Below, in pieces: positions 19,201-32,700 of a stretch of 64,000 nucleotides of DNA (position 1 is the first letter of the stretch; every line of letters begins with the position of its first letter). The DNA comes from Chondrosia reniformis (lineage: Eukaryota; Porifera; Demospongiae; Chondrillida; Chondrillidae): assembly GCA_947172415.1 (NCBI GenBank), contig OX359199.1, positions 4,428,001 to 4,492,000 of the forward strand. The letters are read 5' to 3'. The notes below the pieces were generated by a model, which made no database searches, was not told the origin of the DNA, and was given only the letters and a program-made list of their open reading frames with translations. The position numbers were made by a program, and so were the translations under genes.

Positions 19201-21787
19201 GTGTAATGTTGCAAAACAAAAAACAGCAGCACTTTAATATTGACTTTTACAGCTTTATAAATCAGCTACATCTATATACAGTGCAAGTACAATATATAAT
19301 TATACATATACTATTAACAATAACTATATATACAAAGGCATTTATATTTATAATCTAACACTTGCTGAATATGTATTATTAATGATATCTAGCTGCTTTA
19401 GACATACATATTCGTATGTGATAGAATGTTACCATGTTATATGTTAAGCAAGAATGGGTATATGATCACAATCTATACTGTATATAGGTGCTACACACTA
19501 TTCCATATACCTGAGAGATGTAATACGTTTCTGATTGAATTGTAACTTTCCAAATAACTCCAAGAGTCACACTAGAGTTAGGACCAGATATTACATATTT
19601 CATGACTCCTTTTCTCTTCTGATCAAGGTCATCTGAATATGACAACTGAAGTGTGGTTTTGTTGATAGAAGGTATAGAACCTATTTTATATACGTACACA
19701 ATGCATAACAGTACGTAATGTGTAGATATTAATATGTATAGTACTTGTGCATGCATTACTGTATGGCATTAAAGTTGCATTGTGGAGGGTCAGGAAATAT
19801 GTAGATTTAGTCGTTGGAAGATTGAAAGGTGATCACTATAGTTGCCATTTTAATAGGATTTTGCATGGTCTCCCATTATAGATAAGGCTATGTGCCTCCA
19901 GTGGTAATCATAATTTCAAACCCTCATTTTACATAAGTTAATGTATGTACTATACTTATTGCATCATATGATCATATAATTAGATAAGAATAGATAATGA
20001 CTAGACTAGGACATAATTGGAACTTGTAATATTTTCCTTTTAAAGCTTGTCCAAGAAGCCACTGCACATAAAGAGAATTGTATGTGTAGACAAACCTTTT
20101 GTCGAGTTTGGAAACTTTTCAACCAACACAGAGCAAGAATTCATACACGACATTGAGCACTGCTCTGAACAGCTTTGCTTATAACCTTCTGGAAAAGCCT
20201 TCTCACATATTACATTCTATATATACATACATATATAAACATATGACATTGCAGGTATTTATATTTGGTGTTAACAGCTAATTTACAAGGACAATGTTTT
20301 TAAATTGGTTTCCTTTTTTGAATATCAATTGTTTATTTAACTAGAAGGTCAGCAGACATAAGTGCTCAAAGGATATACATACACACCAATTTGGAAGGTT
20401 TAAAGAAACAGTTAGCCACACCTACGTATAACTATGGAGTGGAGACTATATATGAATTAATATATTAGCCAACTTAGGATATTTAATAATGCATGTGTAT
20501 ATGTATTACACATGTCATTGTATAAAGCTTTGAGAGTGAAGGCTAATTGTAATTGGACAATGGACAAGTAGTCTAATAAAACCTTTTGTGCAGGCTTTAG
20601 CTTGGTTCAATTATTGATAATAGTCATTAACAGGGAGCCATATAAAGTGAAGACAGTATAGAGGCCCAAAGATGAGGGACAGTGGAAACGGCGCAGAGGT
20701 GGAAGTGACGATTTCGATCGAAAAAGTTTATATACAGCACAGTAAAGGTCATTGGTATATAAAGAGTACATTTGAGTCTAGTATAATGAAGAATATTATA
20801 AACTAACTTAAAGGATTAAGACTATATGTACCACTAGAAAGAAGGGCATATAAACAGTATAGCTATAACTGCTGCACTTTGCAGCTGAAATGATATCATC
20901 AGAAATGATATCATCAGAATGATATGCAACTACATCCATGATCTAATCAATTCTGGGGAGACCACAGAATGGGATCACCTTTGGAGACCTAGCTCACCCC
21001 TGTGTCTGCACTACATAGGTTTCTACAGGCCATTGTCAAGGATTCCTGAGTGGCGTTTTCAAGTGTTGGGAGGAGAAGAGTACAGGCTGAAAAACACATA
21101 TATTCCTATGAAAAATGAATACATACAGTATAAGTTTGAAATACAAGGCATATTCTATAATTGCCAATGTGTAAAAATAGCCAGCACACACACATTATTC
21201 ATGATCATATTATATTATACATTCTATTATACATACGTACATGTATGCATGATACCTAAAGTATATATTTATACCTCTAGTTGCGGACAGCCTTCTTCTC
21301 CTGTGGTTTCTGGAGTATCATTCTATGTGTATAGATTATAAAATTTCAGTCAACAGAAACTTCTATACAGGATATACTAGAATATCTTTATTCCTATGAT
21401 ATTAACCAAACTATATGCATTCTGGCTGATTTGAAAAAAAAAAAGAATTATAGTTTTACAGTGTAACACGTAGCTGGATATTAGGTTCCTGGTTTCTTCT
21501 AAATTATAAAGTTTGTGCCTTACAAAGCATAGACTGTAGCACTGCTCAACTGATATTGCTGCTTCTGTGAGGCTCTGCTCCAGTACCAATTGATGCCCAG
21601 TGCTGGGAGCACTGTCATCACAGAACTGTGGTCTGGTGCATTGGGACAACTCTGAAACTGGGATGGAGACTGCAGGAAGCTCTTCAGGAAAGAGTCCATC
21701 AGGACCACAGTTGCTGTTACAGTGGAAACTTTGGGAATACCAAAAGTTTAGAATACTAATTACAGCCAGAAATAACACTCTTGCCAT
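13224..21787 (-). CDS. Gene C: predicted GPI-anchored Cys-rich + FN3-like protein, 724 aa, complete
   Basis: All 18 exons join in frame to 2175 nt (724 codons plus stop): 21524-21787, 21275-21322, 20998-21105, 20096-20216, 19511-19680, 18866-19037, 18570-18674, 18269-18360, 17787-17879, 17391-17475, 17043-17275, 16395-16469, 16182-16260, 15340-15527, 15028-15114, 14335-14416, 14180-14256, 13224-13319. Signal peptide at residues 1-21 (VLFLAVISILNFWYS). N-terminal Cys modules: CTRPQFCDDSAPSTGHQL, EQCYSLCF, EYMCFSAC...MACRNLC, and CSEQCSMSCMNSC. These are followed by FN3-like domains; the last contains AAWYPPSRPQGMVTAYEF. A short CSC-containing segment precedes the tail EGSSG plus the hydrophobic run YSLTWIILAAVAMLSTICL and stop, a GPI-signal layout with small residues for an omega site. 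It carries many N-glycosylation sequons. Immediate paralogue of B; its exon phases match the receptor kinase ectodomain. Confidence 0.88.
15600..15963. mobile_element. pogo/Tigger-like non-autonomous TIR element, 364 bp
   Basis: The left end CAGTGGGAAGTCAATTATTC then GAAC is mirrored by GTTCGGATAATCAACGTGCT then ACTG, and TA flanks both ends (15598-15599, 15964-15965). Sub-terminal TTCGGATAAT repeats recur internally. No transposase. In the gene C intron between exons 13 and 14. Confidence 0.8.
18035..18165 (+). repeat. Dispersed repeat family R1, internally deleted copy
   Basis: CTGATGAAGAGTGGAATTCC, CAGAAACAGCCTTCTAG, then TATCCTCATCCAAAAGCTCT and ATAGGC. In a gene C intron. Confidence 0.65.
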
Positions 21788-22284
21788 CTCTCCTTTCTTT
21801 TCAGTGCAAATGAAATACTATAGAGTCACTGACACTACTTATAATATATATACACTTTGAAGCCAAAAAGTGCAAACATTACACTTAATTTCAATTTGAG
21901 TTACTATTTTAGGGTCTATAAGTTGCCTTATTTTAATAATAGGCATTAGTGCATTTACCTAATATGCACTGTTGACAAGGTGTGTACCATATATGTCTAT
22001 AGATATAAAATAGACACAAAAATCACATCCTGCCATACATATTTGTATGGTATAAACAATATAGTTTGTAAACCAACATAATATATTGTTTACTTAGTCA
22101 AAATTGAAGGTGTTGCATTAATTATAACAGAATAAATTTGTACACAAGAAAACCGAAATCATGCAAAATAAAATTTAAGAGCTATTTAACAAGGCACATA
22201 GTGTTGATGATGGGTAGTGTACATTGGAATATAATAGACAGACAGCACATACATACGTAGTTCTAAATGTTCCTTGCAGAAACT
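21788..22284. other. Intergenic gap, gene C promoter side and RACGAP1 3' side
   Basis: AT-rich 0.5 kb with no supported gene. It must contain the 5' flank of gene C and the 3' UTR of RACGAP1, both transcribed leftward. No TIR or satellite is seen. Confidence 0.5.
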
Positions 22285-25200
22285 TTAATCTAGGGGTGCA
22301 AAGAAAGGTCCATTTCTTTTAACCTTCTGACCATAGGCTGGTGCATTGCTGTTCAGATACAAAGAGAAACATTTACATGATTGTGACTGCATTCAATCAA
22401 ATATTCACTAAAATGTACATATAGGCAAAAACAGTTCATACATACGTACATACATATATTATAGCTACCTACGTACTTGGTAGAGAAATGTACCCTAGCT
22501 TGATGTCTTCTTGGGGAGGTACACGGACCAAAAAATGGACTTTCTGGAACTATTATACATATAGTGATACATCAGGTAAAATATACATACAGAAAAGAGG
22601 TAATAATCATTTTGTTTAACTGACTAGGTGTAACCTCTGGTGTAACTGGAGATCCTAAGTTCAGAGGAGTAGGACTTTTCACAGTAAAATCAGGAGACCT
22701 GATTAGTTCAAATTGCTCGCTGGGATTAACATACTCTTCCCAGTATTCGTTGGAAATGTTCAACAACCTCATCATTACCTGCGCAAGGTTGAAAAAAGTA
22801 CGTAAATACATACATATATATGTGTACTGGCCATCAATTTCCATTTGTACAATTATTATACATGAATACTAATTAAGCTATCAGTATAGCATTTGAATTT
22901 TTAGGGGCTAACTTAAAATTAGCTTTCTCTTCTTTAGAGTCGAACATTGAATCAGCAAAGAGGATTTAGAAACCACCTTTACTAATATTATGAAATTGAC
23001 GGCAATCAAGCGAAGACTGGAATCGGTTAATCGGACATCTAAGAACCACCAAGTAGAGTTAGAGTTAGAGTTTGGGGGTGCCTGGCATGCCTATTGAATT
23101 TTGACCATATCAGTACTGAAAGTGTACATAAATACAAGTTACCTATATACGTATGTACATACATGTACACCTTTTAAAAACAATATAGGATTTTCCCAAA
23201 AATAAAAATGAATTGAAACAGGAAGCATGTGCGTACATATGTAAGCTTCATTGTTATGTATATGTACATATCATACAGTACAAGCAGTATCCAAGGTAAG
23301 TTATTTATACCATATATGTAGGTATTTCTGTAATAATACCTACGTATGTACTATATACGTACATACGTACGTATGAACATTCAAAGGTGATTCCCTTCAG
23401 GATGCAGAGTGTAGTACCTTTGGTTGCTTCTGAGTGTCATGCCAAATCACTGCTGCTTCGGGTTCTGCTGATGAGTGTCCTACCACAGTTGGGCCAAAGA
23501 CCTTGGCTAGACTTTCCAATGTCATTTTGTTTTCTTTGCTATGATAGGCTACACTATAGAGAGGGAGGCACCAGTAAGCAAATCTTTACATGGAAAGGGG
23601 CTTAGACTTACGTTTTAATATGGAGGATGATAAATGCTAGGGTATCTTTATTTGCAGTGGGGAGTTGAGCAATTGCTTGTAGACATTGTGCTAAAGCCTC
23701 TTCATCATTCTCCATATCTTTGGGAAAAGAGAGAAGAGGGTCTCAACTACGTGCTATCCTAATACATATATCAATGGTAACTTCTGATGACAGCCACAAT
23801 GCATATGAACATACGTATGTACATACATATCAATGATGTTTTGTGAGAAGAATAAACACAAGACACAAAAATTGTGACATTAGAATCATGCAGTTTAAGA
23901 GAAATCAAAATCTTTCACCAAATGAGACAAATTAACCCTCACCAGCAGCTAGAGTGAAGGCTCCATGGAGTGTGTAGGTCAATAAGGGTTCCTTGAGGTT
24001 TCTAAGGAAGTCCTTCAAAACACTACAGATGACATGGATATCATCTATTTTGCTGAGGTTAGGGTAACCTTTTCCTTTCAAGAGCTTCTCCTTCACTTCC
24101 TTAACTTTGGCTTCACTCCTATTAAAGACATGTTTGACAATAAAACCCTTAAAAGTAGGTGGTGAAATCATATCATAGCAACAATATATGGCAAATTATT
24201 AGTATTGCTTTGGTTTCATATTTAGTGTTCAGTAATGGTTACCCTGGGACTCTGTATATTCCAACTTCATTTAGCCCCCTCTTCTCAACTTCCCTTGCAC
24301 AGTGTATAACAAGGGCTGGTACCTTTGGTGTGGCTGCTGGGCAGTAAGAAGCAAGATCACCATCCTAAATCAGAGGAATAGAGGAAATGAAGAAGCTGCA
24401 TAACAAGAACATGATCATTATCAGACAGCACACATGTACATGATAATACACGTCTACTTACATATCTAGCCCTTTTGGGTGTAGGTACAGTTGGCACACA
24501 TGGTGTAGGAAGATTCAATTTGCAGTTAGCATGGCAAACAGCTCGACAATCTAAGCATTGAACAATGCAGGCATTAAAATACAATACATCCACCATTACA
24601 TTAATGAGACACATCACATGACTATATTCTATTACGTACGTACCTTTACATTTGTGGGCAGATTTACCGAACCCTATTCTTCTATTGCACTACAAGTTGT
24701 TAAGAAGTTACACAGTTATAGTCATACGGAGCCATAGATCTCTGTACATATGTACATACATATGTAATATGTTTTCATATTATTATATGTGTATTACATG
24801 ACTTACAACATGGCAACTCTCTGGTTTAATGACTTTCTTGATGACAAAAGAATGTAACTATTAGAAGACAATTGATATATACGTATATGTACATATAAAA
24901 CTAATATATACATGTATGTACATACATACTTATGAAGCTAAGGGGTCTAAATACAGTACAATGTGGCTTTGATTAACAAGTAGAGGATAAATCACCTTCA
25001 TTTTCATGTGCTCTGACACACCCGAGTAGGTCGAGACACAACCAGGAGACTTCCTTGGCGAGCAGGCACTAGGACTGCCAACAACATCCTCCAGATTAGG
25101 GTACAGCCCATCTGGCTGGAGGGGCGGGGCTGAGGGTGAAGTTGGAGCACTGAGTGGCTGGTCATCTAATTCCACTTCATCAAGAGGCTTCTTAACATTG

Positions 25201-26699
25201 TCTTCCTCAGAGTTGTTCATTTCTGTGAAAATGAAACAAATTAACACAGAAGCCATGCAAACTGTACGTATATTATAATATACAGATCTTACCAGATAGA
25301 TTGGCCTCAGAGAATGATTTTTTCAAGAAGTCCTTTGAGGGCTTCCTTCTTCCCTTACTAGGTGGCGGTCTGGAGAGGGTCATATGCTTTTCTTTAACAG
25401 TAGGAGGGCAAACTTCTTGCTTTTCCTGGGTGATTAGAACAAAGCAACAGTCAAAGATGACAGGGCATCACCAATCAGACAGTACACCATCTTACAGACA
25501 AGACATTCAAATTATTAAACTAAATAGTACACTAAGCTTAGATAACAAATAAGATGACCTTGCAAACATTCACAAAGAGACATGTAACTGATAATCCAGA
25601 GGTACTCATGGATAAGGGCAACAGTTTACCTTAGAAAGACGCTTGCTAGGAGGAAACTCATCTTCCAATTGTTGGTCATTACTTTTAGTTCTCCTCTGAA
25701 GCAATAAACCACAAGAGCTTGTATAGTGCACATTACCAGGACATGCTAAATGTATGTATATGTAGTCAACTCACTCTCTTCCATCTCTTCTTATTCCTCA
25801 ACATGGATATTTCCTGTGTATTATGCACAAGCGTAAAAATGTGGCAAATGTTAATATAGAGCATTTACATGATTGTAGATGGGTAATATTGACATTCAGA
25901 ACTACAATTAACCATCTACATGTTATTGTCATAACATTTTAGGTGAATTGACCATAGGAAGTGTACAGTATATGAAAAAATCTAATGGATCACAAATGCT
26001 TTCAACAAAATTGCTTATAGCTTTCAGCAATAACATACCTCATCCTCATCCAAAGGATCTACACTGACTTCTGATGGAGATAGCGCAACTGAATATGAAT
26101 TGCTGGAAAATGGAATAATTTCATTATAAATTGAGAATGACATTTAATGTACGTTCTTACCCTGCTGAAATGAGAGAGTTATTATCTCCGAAATTGAAAA
26201 GACTTTGACGTTCTTCATCATTTAACATTTTCATGCGATCTTTGGAAGATAAAACTTCCTTGATCATTTCAAATTGAGACTCGTATTGTCTCAATAAATC
26301 TTCGACTTCCATTCTTTTCTTAACTTCTGCATCAAACGAATTTCTAACGTGCTTCAGTTTAATATCCTTGGTGTCATTCTCGGCCTGGCAAAAAGTAAGT
26401 GCTTTGAAAGCACAATTTCACAGTATGCCAAACCATTTCATACTTTAAGCTTGGAATTTTCCTCTTTAAGCTTGGCATTAAGATCTTTCAGATGAGATAC
26501 TCGATTAAACGTTCTTTCTTGGTAGTCAACATACTTGCTAAACTCTGCCAAGCAAATGGACACGAAAGTAGGCTATTGCATTAGGACCCTTCTTAAGCAG
26601 GAAAGAAACTTTAGGAAACTAACCTCCTTCTGTCGGAGCGATAAGAACCGCCTGGGCGCGAATATAATCATCGAATGCAGCCAGTAGGGCTGTAGCCAT
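22285..26699 (-). CDS. RACGAP1: Rac GTPase-activating protein 1 (MgcRacGAP, centralspindlin subunit)
   Basis: Starts ATGGCTACAGCC at 26699 (exon 1 26624-26699, exit phase 1); about 18 short exons; stop at 22285-22287. Order: coiled coil (about 26160-26560; [17 protein letters not shown] aligns with the vertebrate KLKHARN...EIKRR block), a Ser/Pro-rich basic linker (24999-25810), a C1 zinc finger spread over about 24460-24850 ([29 protein letters not shown]), then RhoGAP (about 23400-24370). RhoGAP hallmarks: the arginine finger in [30 protein letters not shown], and [12 protein letters not shown]. The C-terminal segment [19 protein letters not shown], then [11 protein letters not shown] and the terminal NGPFFAPLD, matches the known family tail. 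The family pairs with MKLP1 to bundle midzone microtubules and control RhoA in cytokinesis. It is head-to-head with TERT. Interior exon ends are approximate. Confidence 0.95.
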
Positions 26700-26799
26700 C
26701 TTTCAATCAGTCTTGGATGCTAACTAAAATTTTCCAGCGCGTGTGAAATTTCAAACAGACCAATCCGATTTATTCTCCATGACGTCACAAATCGGCAAG
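26700..26799. promoter_or_regulatory. Shared bidirectional promoter of RACGAP1 and TERT
   Basis: Only 100 bp separate the RACGAP1 ATG (minus, 26699) and the preferred TERT ATG (plus, 26800). Visible motifs: CCAAT at 26760-26764, a perfect CRE palindrome TGACGTCA at 26780-26787, TTCAAA at 26750-26755 (a CHR-type TTTGAA on the RACGAP1 strand), and a GC-rich TTTTCCAGCGCG at about 26730-26741. CCAAT plus CHR is the known layout of G2/M cytokinesis promoters. There is no TATA box. CAAGATGGCCGCC around the TERT start also resembles a YY1 initiator site. Function is inferred. Confidence 0.65.
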
Positions 26800-29700
26800 A
26801 TGGCCGCCGCTCTAATCAAGCAGTTTTACTGCAAATGCAGCAGTCTTGCTGAAACACTGACCTACCTAGAGCCATCATGGCTAGCTTGCAATCAAGACAA
26901 TGATACTGTACATAACCTGCAACTATGTAATGATATACTGGTTGGAGGAGATGAAGAGGAATTTGCAAAATTTACTGCTAGTGCAAAGAGAAGTTTACAA
27001 GTGAACTCATCTTTGGAAGAATTGGTGACTCGTGTGGTGCAAGTAGGTGGAAACGTCATTGAATTAATGAAGAATAGTTGCTATATATGTGTTTGACAGA
27101 TTAACAATATCAAAGACATGGCATATGAAGCCATACTGTGCTGATCTAATTTAATTCATTGTAATAACATTTCAGGTTGAATGTACTCAATATCCTCAGT
27201 CAGTTTTGTCAACTGGATTTGTAAAGGTAGGTATATACAGACACTTTCAGGTAATCTCTTTATATCTCTGATTCTAGCAATGACACTATCCCTTTAGGAT
27301 TCTTACGGAAAAAGACAAGTCACAGACAATGCTTTGAAAATTAGAGGATTTCCTAATCTTCTATCCATTTCTTCCAATTCCATCTACTCCTTTTTGAAGT
27401 CTGAATTCTGGAAGTGGCTGCATATAAAGTATGCCATGTTTACAAGTTCTTTTGTTCGTAAGACAATGGGGTAGCAAATCCTTAAACATGACATATGTAC
27501 GTACATAGAACTCATCACATGACCACATGACCTGTATTTATTGTTCCAAACATACTAAGGTATATTTGCAGTTACTGTTGAAGTGCATGCATGTATGTGT
27601 TTAGTGAATTAAACAGAAAATAGTAAATATAACAGTTAAAGCTAGTTTTCTTTATTCCTAAATGGTTGCCGGCTTGTTTACAATGGAATTTCTTATCTTT
27701 AGGATAGGGGACGACCTTCTGTATTTTTTACTGCATAAATGTTCAATGTTTTATCCACTTCAAAATGGCAGTTTCATACAAGTTTCAGGTGAGTCACTTG
27801 TTGTATAAGTCTGATTTTTTTGAGTGTGTACGTATATGTATTACATTTTCTTCCCAGGAATACCAATTTATATCAGATTTGGCTCTGAAGCAAGTCTCCC
27901 TGTGAAGAAAGTGCCCTATGAAGAACCTCTCTTTAGTGGCAACTTGTGGACAAGGCACTCCCCTTCAGTCAAAAGGAAACCAAAATCATTGCCATCTCAG
28001 TGTGGGATACCTGAACCCAAGAGGCTTAAGCAATCCAAAAACAAAGGTTTGGAGGACCTGATATACGTACAATATAGAATTTAAGACTGATTATTCAAAC
28101 CACCAGCACATTATGGCAGGGCTGCATAGAAGGGGCACCCCCCTTGGATTGATTTTGCCCCCCTAGACTTTCCTAAACTGCTTCAACACACTCATACCAT
28201 TGCCCCCCCCCCCCCCTAAATTTTGAAAATTTTCATTTTGCCCCCTCTGGCCCCAAGTTCTGCATACAGCCCTGTATAGTCTATCCAAATCATTCTATGT
28301 ACTTAGGTATTCCCCTTCTAGACTGGGTAGGCCTTAGTCTATTGGGCTACTGTTAAGACATCCAGTGAATATAATGTACAAGCAAATGAAAGTGAAAAAG
28401 AGGGAAAAATATTCAAATTATAAAAAACTTGGTAAAAAAAGTAAAAATAGATGTTTATAGCATTCGTTGGTAATTATATTGTGAGAACATACAGCTGATA
28501 TAAAAGCATCCGAGGACTTGATTTCTGTTTCTGGAAGTGTTGAATTCCACATCTGTGATCCTTTGAAAAATGTCTTCCTTCCAAAGTTGGAAGAGGGTAG
28601 AGTCAATAACTTTATATTTTAGTAGCACCACTTCTGTATAAACGTTAATAAACTCCATATTGGTAAATATTGTTCAGTTTACTGAGAGCTATTAACAGAG
28701 ACTAGAACATCTATTTAGTTTTCAGAATTTGAAGGGTCTGGTTTACTAAGGTATTTTGTATTAATTGTATATGTTGAAAGTTGGGAATATGAGAATTAAA
28801 GGAAATTCTAGGTTATTAGGTGTCTGTTTTAGAGAAGTTACAGTGTACATACAGTGTGTGTACATTTGGTTCACATACATGTATGCATTTACGTACATGT
28901 AGGGAAACCTACTCCTACACTCACAAATACTGCTAACTCCTGTCTGAAAGGTAAGAGGTCAGCTCAGGTTATCTGCTATGGTGAGGTAATACCAACCTCC
29001 AAGAGGGCCCGAACTATCAACAAGAACAAGCCAGCAGACAAAAATCCGAAATGGAGCAGAAATAGCACAAAGAAGAAGATTACTTCCACAGATAGAGAGT
29101 GTTGTAAGTCTAAACAGTGCCTTATATATGCAATATGTATCTGCCAAGGATGCATGTTCCATTTAGCTAAGTCTTGCAAAAGAGGAACAACTTGTAAGAG
29201 GTGGGCTATAGCATACGAATGTGTTCTTAAGTTTCACCGTTATCTACATATATGTATCTAATTGTGTTCTTTTATTATGGAGATAGAAGTGATATTTTAT
29301 TCAAAAGGCATCAAATATTCCACAGTTCGTCAATGAGTGAAAAATTTGTATTTCAGAGTAAGTTTTCTGTACCAAATGTAAATATACAACAATTGTGGAT
29401 TTAACTAGCAGTTGATACATATACCTTTTGTACAAGTACATGTGTACATATACGTTTCTGTTCATCCGAGTACTCTGGAACACTTGCCTATTTATAGATT
29501 TACAGAAAGGAGACGAGTTGAATACTGCAACTGTTAAGGAGGTTGTTAGGCAGTGTTTCACTGTGAGGAAGCATTTGGACCCCCGCTCGTGGTCCAACCC
29601 TAATATCAAGGTACATACACACCCAACATTTCTACGTTGCTTGAATTGGTTGTCCTACTGCTAACCAGTTCTGACACTAAATGGAGGGCTTTGCCACTTT

Positions 29701-32700
29701 CCTCAGCTTTGCAGGCTCACCAGTAGGCTCAAAGGAGTAGTTCAGCCGTTCCGTCGCTTGCTAAAAAGCCATCAGTAAGTTGGATAAGTGGTAAAGTGCC
29801 ATTGATCAGAAGTGAGATATCCTTACTCCTCTACCTTACCCTTGATGGCTTGTAGGAGATGTCGATACAAGCACCTATTGGCACACCACTGTCCTCTGCC
29901 AAATGTAAGAGCAAGAAAACAGTGTAATTTATCACTTTAAGGCTTATTATGCTAAGGAACTGGAGCTACGTACGTATGTATGTACGTATATGCAGTAGCT
30001 TTCACCTGATATATGTAGGTAGCATTTTTAATCAGGGATGTAATTTAGATTACAGATATATGGCATACCTGCAGCTGTATTGTCCCATATATAGCTACAT
30101 AAGTGTTTGTTGTGGTTACATACGTACTTATATGCACAAGTCCAAATGGTTGTGCAATCCACTCATCCACTCATTGTGAAACACAGTTTTCTATTCAACA
30201 ATACAGCTTCCTTTAGTATAACAAAGTAACCTTATACTGTGAATGTGGCAGATATGAAAAATACTGCACCAGACAAATGAATAAACTAATACACCATTTT
30301 TCTTACATGCTACATCTACTTTAGAGTAGAGGCCTACAGGGAAGTAAACCTAGTGAGGGCTTTGGATGAGGATATAGCTTCTACTTCTCTTCTTCTCCAC
30401 TGGGCCAGCCGTTTCTGGGAATTCCACCCTTTATCAGTGACCCAGGCAATCTTTGTCTTCTTCTAAGTCCTTGGCTATATGTATATCTGGTGCGCCCTCA
30501 AGCTTACTATTCATGCTTGCTGACACACCACCATTCTTCTTGTGCTGATATATATACACTCTACCGGAGGAATAATGAATGTATATTCTGCTCTTACTTG
30601 TGTAAAGGGATTTTTTAGGGACAGACTGATGAAAGCTCTGGACACACCCAAAGAATTGGAGACTGGAATACTTGGCTATATGACATTCCATTCTTTAGTG
30701 ATGGCCTACACTCCAATACCTAAGGTATGTCAGATCACTGGAAATCCTTTGGGTAAGATGGCCCCTGGATCTCTGATTATCAGTTTGAACTGATAAATAT
30801 AAATTATGAGAGGGAAACATGAATGAAGCATTTACTGTGACCATTGTAGCTCAATGGCAGAGTACTGGTGGTCAAAGCCACCTGCAATCGTGTCTTTCCA
30901 TTTTTCCCTCTTCATTCCTAATGTTTGCTTTGTGTTATTCACGAGGATGGGATCACCAACCCCTCCATTTAGTAGTTACATATAAATCAATTACATTTAG
31001 GTCAAAAGGAAATTCCTACTTGTTGTTATAATATATTTCCTCTCTATTCAAGTGCTTCTATAAATAGAATAGGTATAATGTTAATTTTTTATGGTTTGAC
31101 AGTTTGTTTAGAGAAGTAACTGCCATCTAGGAAGTAGGAATAATACACTAGCTATGTGATAAGGTGATTCCCTTAAACTGGAACAAATTATAAATGTCAC
31201 TGACTGCTGTTTAGTAGTTGTATGTTATCACTACACCTGCTTCCATATTAGGTGTTTAACTTTGTGCGTTCGGTCTGTGAAAAGGTCATACCAATGGAGC
31301 TTTGGGGAACAGTAGAGAATAAGAATGTATTCTACAAGCGTATCCTTTTCTGTGTATGAGTGTGTGTGTAGATGTGTATGAGTGTGTGTGTAGATGTGTA
31401 TGAGTACGTGTGTAGATGTGTATGAGTGCGTATGTAGATGTGTATGAGTGCGTATGTAGATGTGTATGAGTGCGTATGTAGATGTGTACGAGTACGTATG
31501 TAGATGTGTATGAGTGCGTATGTAGATGTGTATGAGTGCGTATGTAGATGTGTATGAGTGCGTATGTAGATGTGTACGAGTACGTATGTAGATGTGTATG
31601 AGTGCGTATGTAGATGTGTATGAGTGCGTATGTAGATGTGTATGAGTACGTATGTAGATGTGTATGAGTGCGTATGTAGATGTGTATGAGTGTGTGTGTA
31701 GATGTGTATGAGTGTGTGTGTAGATGTGTATGAGTGTGTGTGTAGATGTGTATGAGTGTGTGTGTAGATGTGTATGAGTGTGTGTGTAGATGTGTATGAG
31801 TGTGTGTGTAGATGTGTATGAGTGGATAGGTACATGTATGTATGTGGATGAATGTGGTTGTTGGTGTGTACTGAGGACATGGGCATAGCAATTGTTACAC
31901 GTGAATTTGCTTCTACTTTATAACACTTTGTTCAAGTGAAGAGGCTTTCTCCTTAAGAATCCCAGATCTCAATAGATTTATTTCTCTGAGGTACTTTGAG
32001 CAATATTCCCTAGCAGAAGCTATGGAAGACTTCAAGGTTCAGTCTCTTTAATGGTTTCACTGTTATCATCTAATATTAAATGTCAAACCACAGTATATAA
32101 TATTTCCTATAAAGGGAAACCTTAGAGACAGTCACACCTCTAGGAGTTCAGATAAGTATGCTCAGGTTTCCAGTAATGCTTCCTTTCAGGTGTCAAGCTG
32201 TCACTGGGCTAGGAAGAAAGGATCTTCTGCTAAACATATGGCCTTGTCTGATTCTGCTAAGCAGGTGGAGATGGTTGAGTGTTTCTTGGTGTGGATAATG
32301 AACTTCTTCATTATGCCATTATTAAAGGTTTGAACGTGAAACTGAGTGTTATCTGTACTGCACACATTGGACAACAATTGAAGATACCATGTTGGACAGC
32401 TTTGAGTTCCAAATACTTACATACCATAAAAACAAAATTCATGTAACATAAAATCATACATACACACAGTGTAAGCCTAAAATATTCCCTGAATAAGATT
32501 TATGTAAATTTGTGATCAAAAAAAGAAAGATTAAATATTACAAATGTCAAAATTTAATGTTTTTGTCTGTTTTCTTTTTCAGAGTCACTTTTACATAACT
32601 GCATCTGCTGAACATAAGAATCACATCTTCTACTACAGAAAACTTGTTTGGAGAAGAATTGTTGACCTCTCCCTAAAAGGTAAGCTGTTAACATGATGTT

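Noticed and set aside
31286..31891. 201-aa His/Thr/Tyr/Ser repeat protein
   Set aside because: Translation of the 22-bp minisatellite antisense to TERT.
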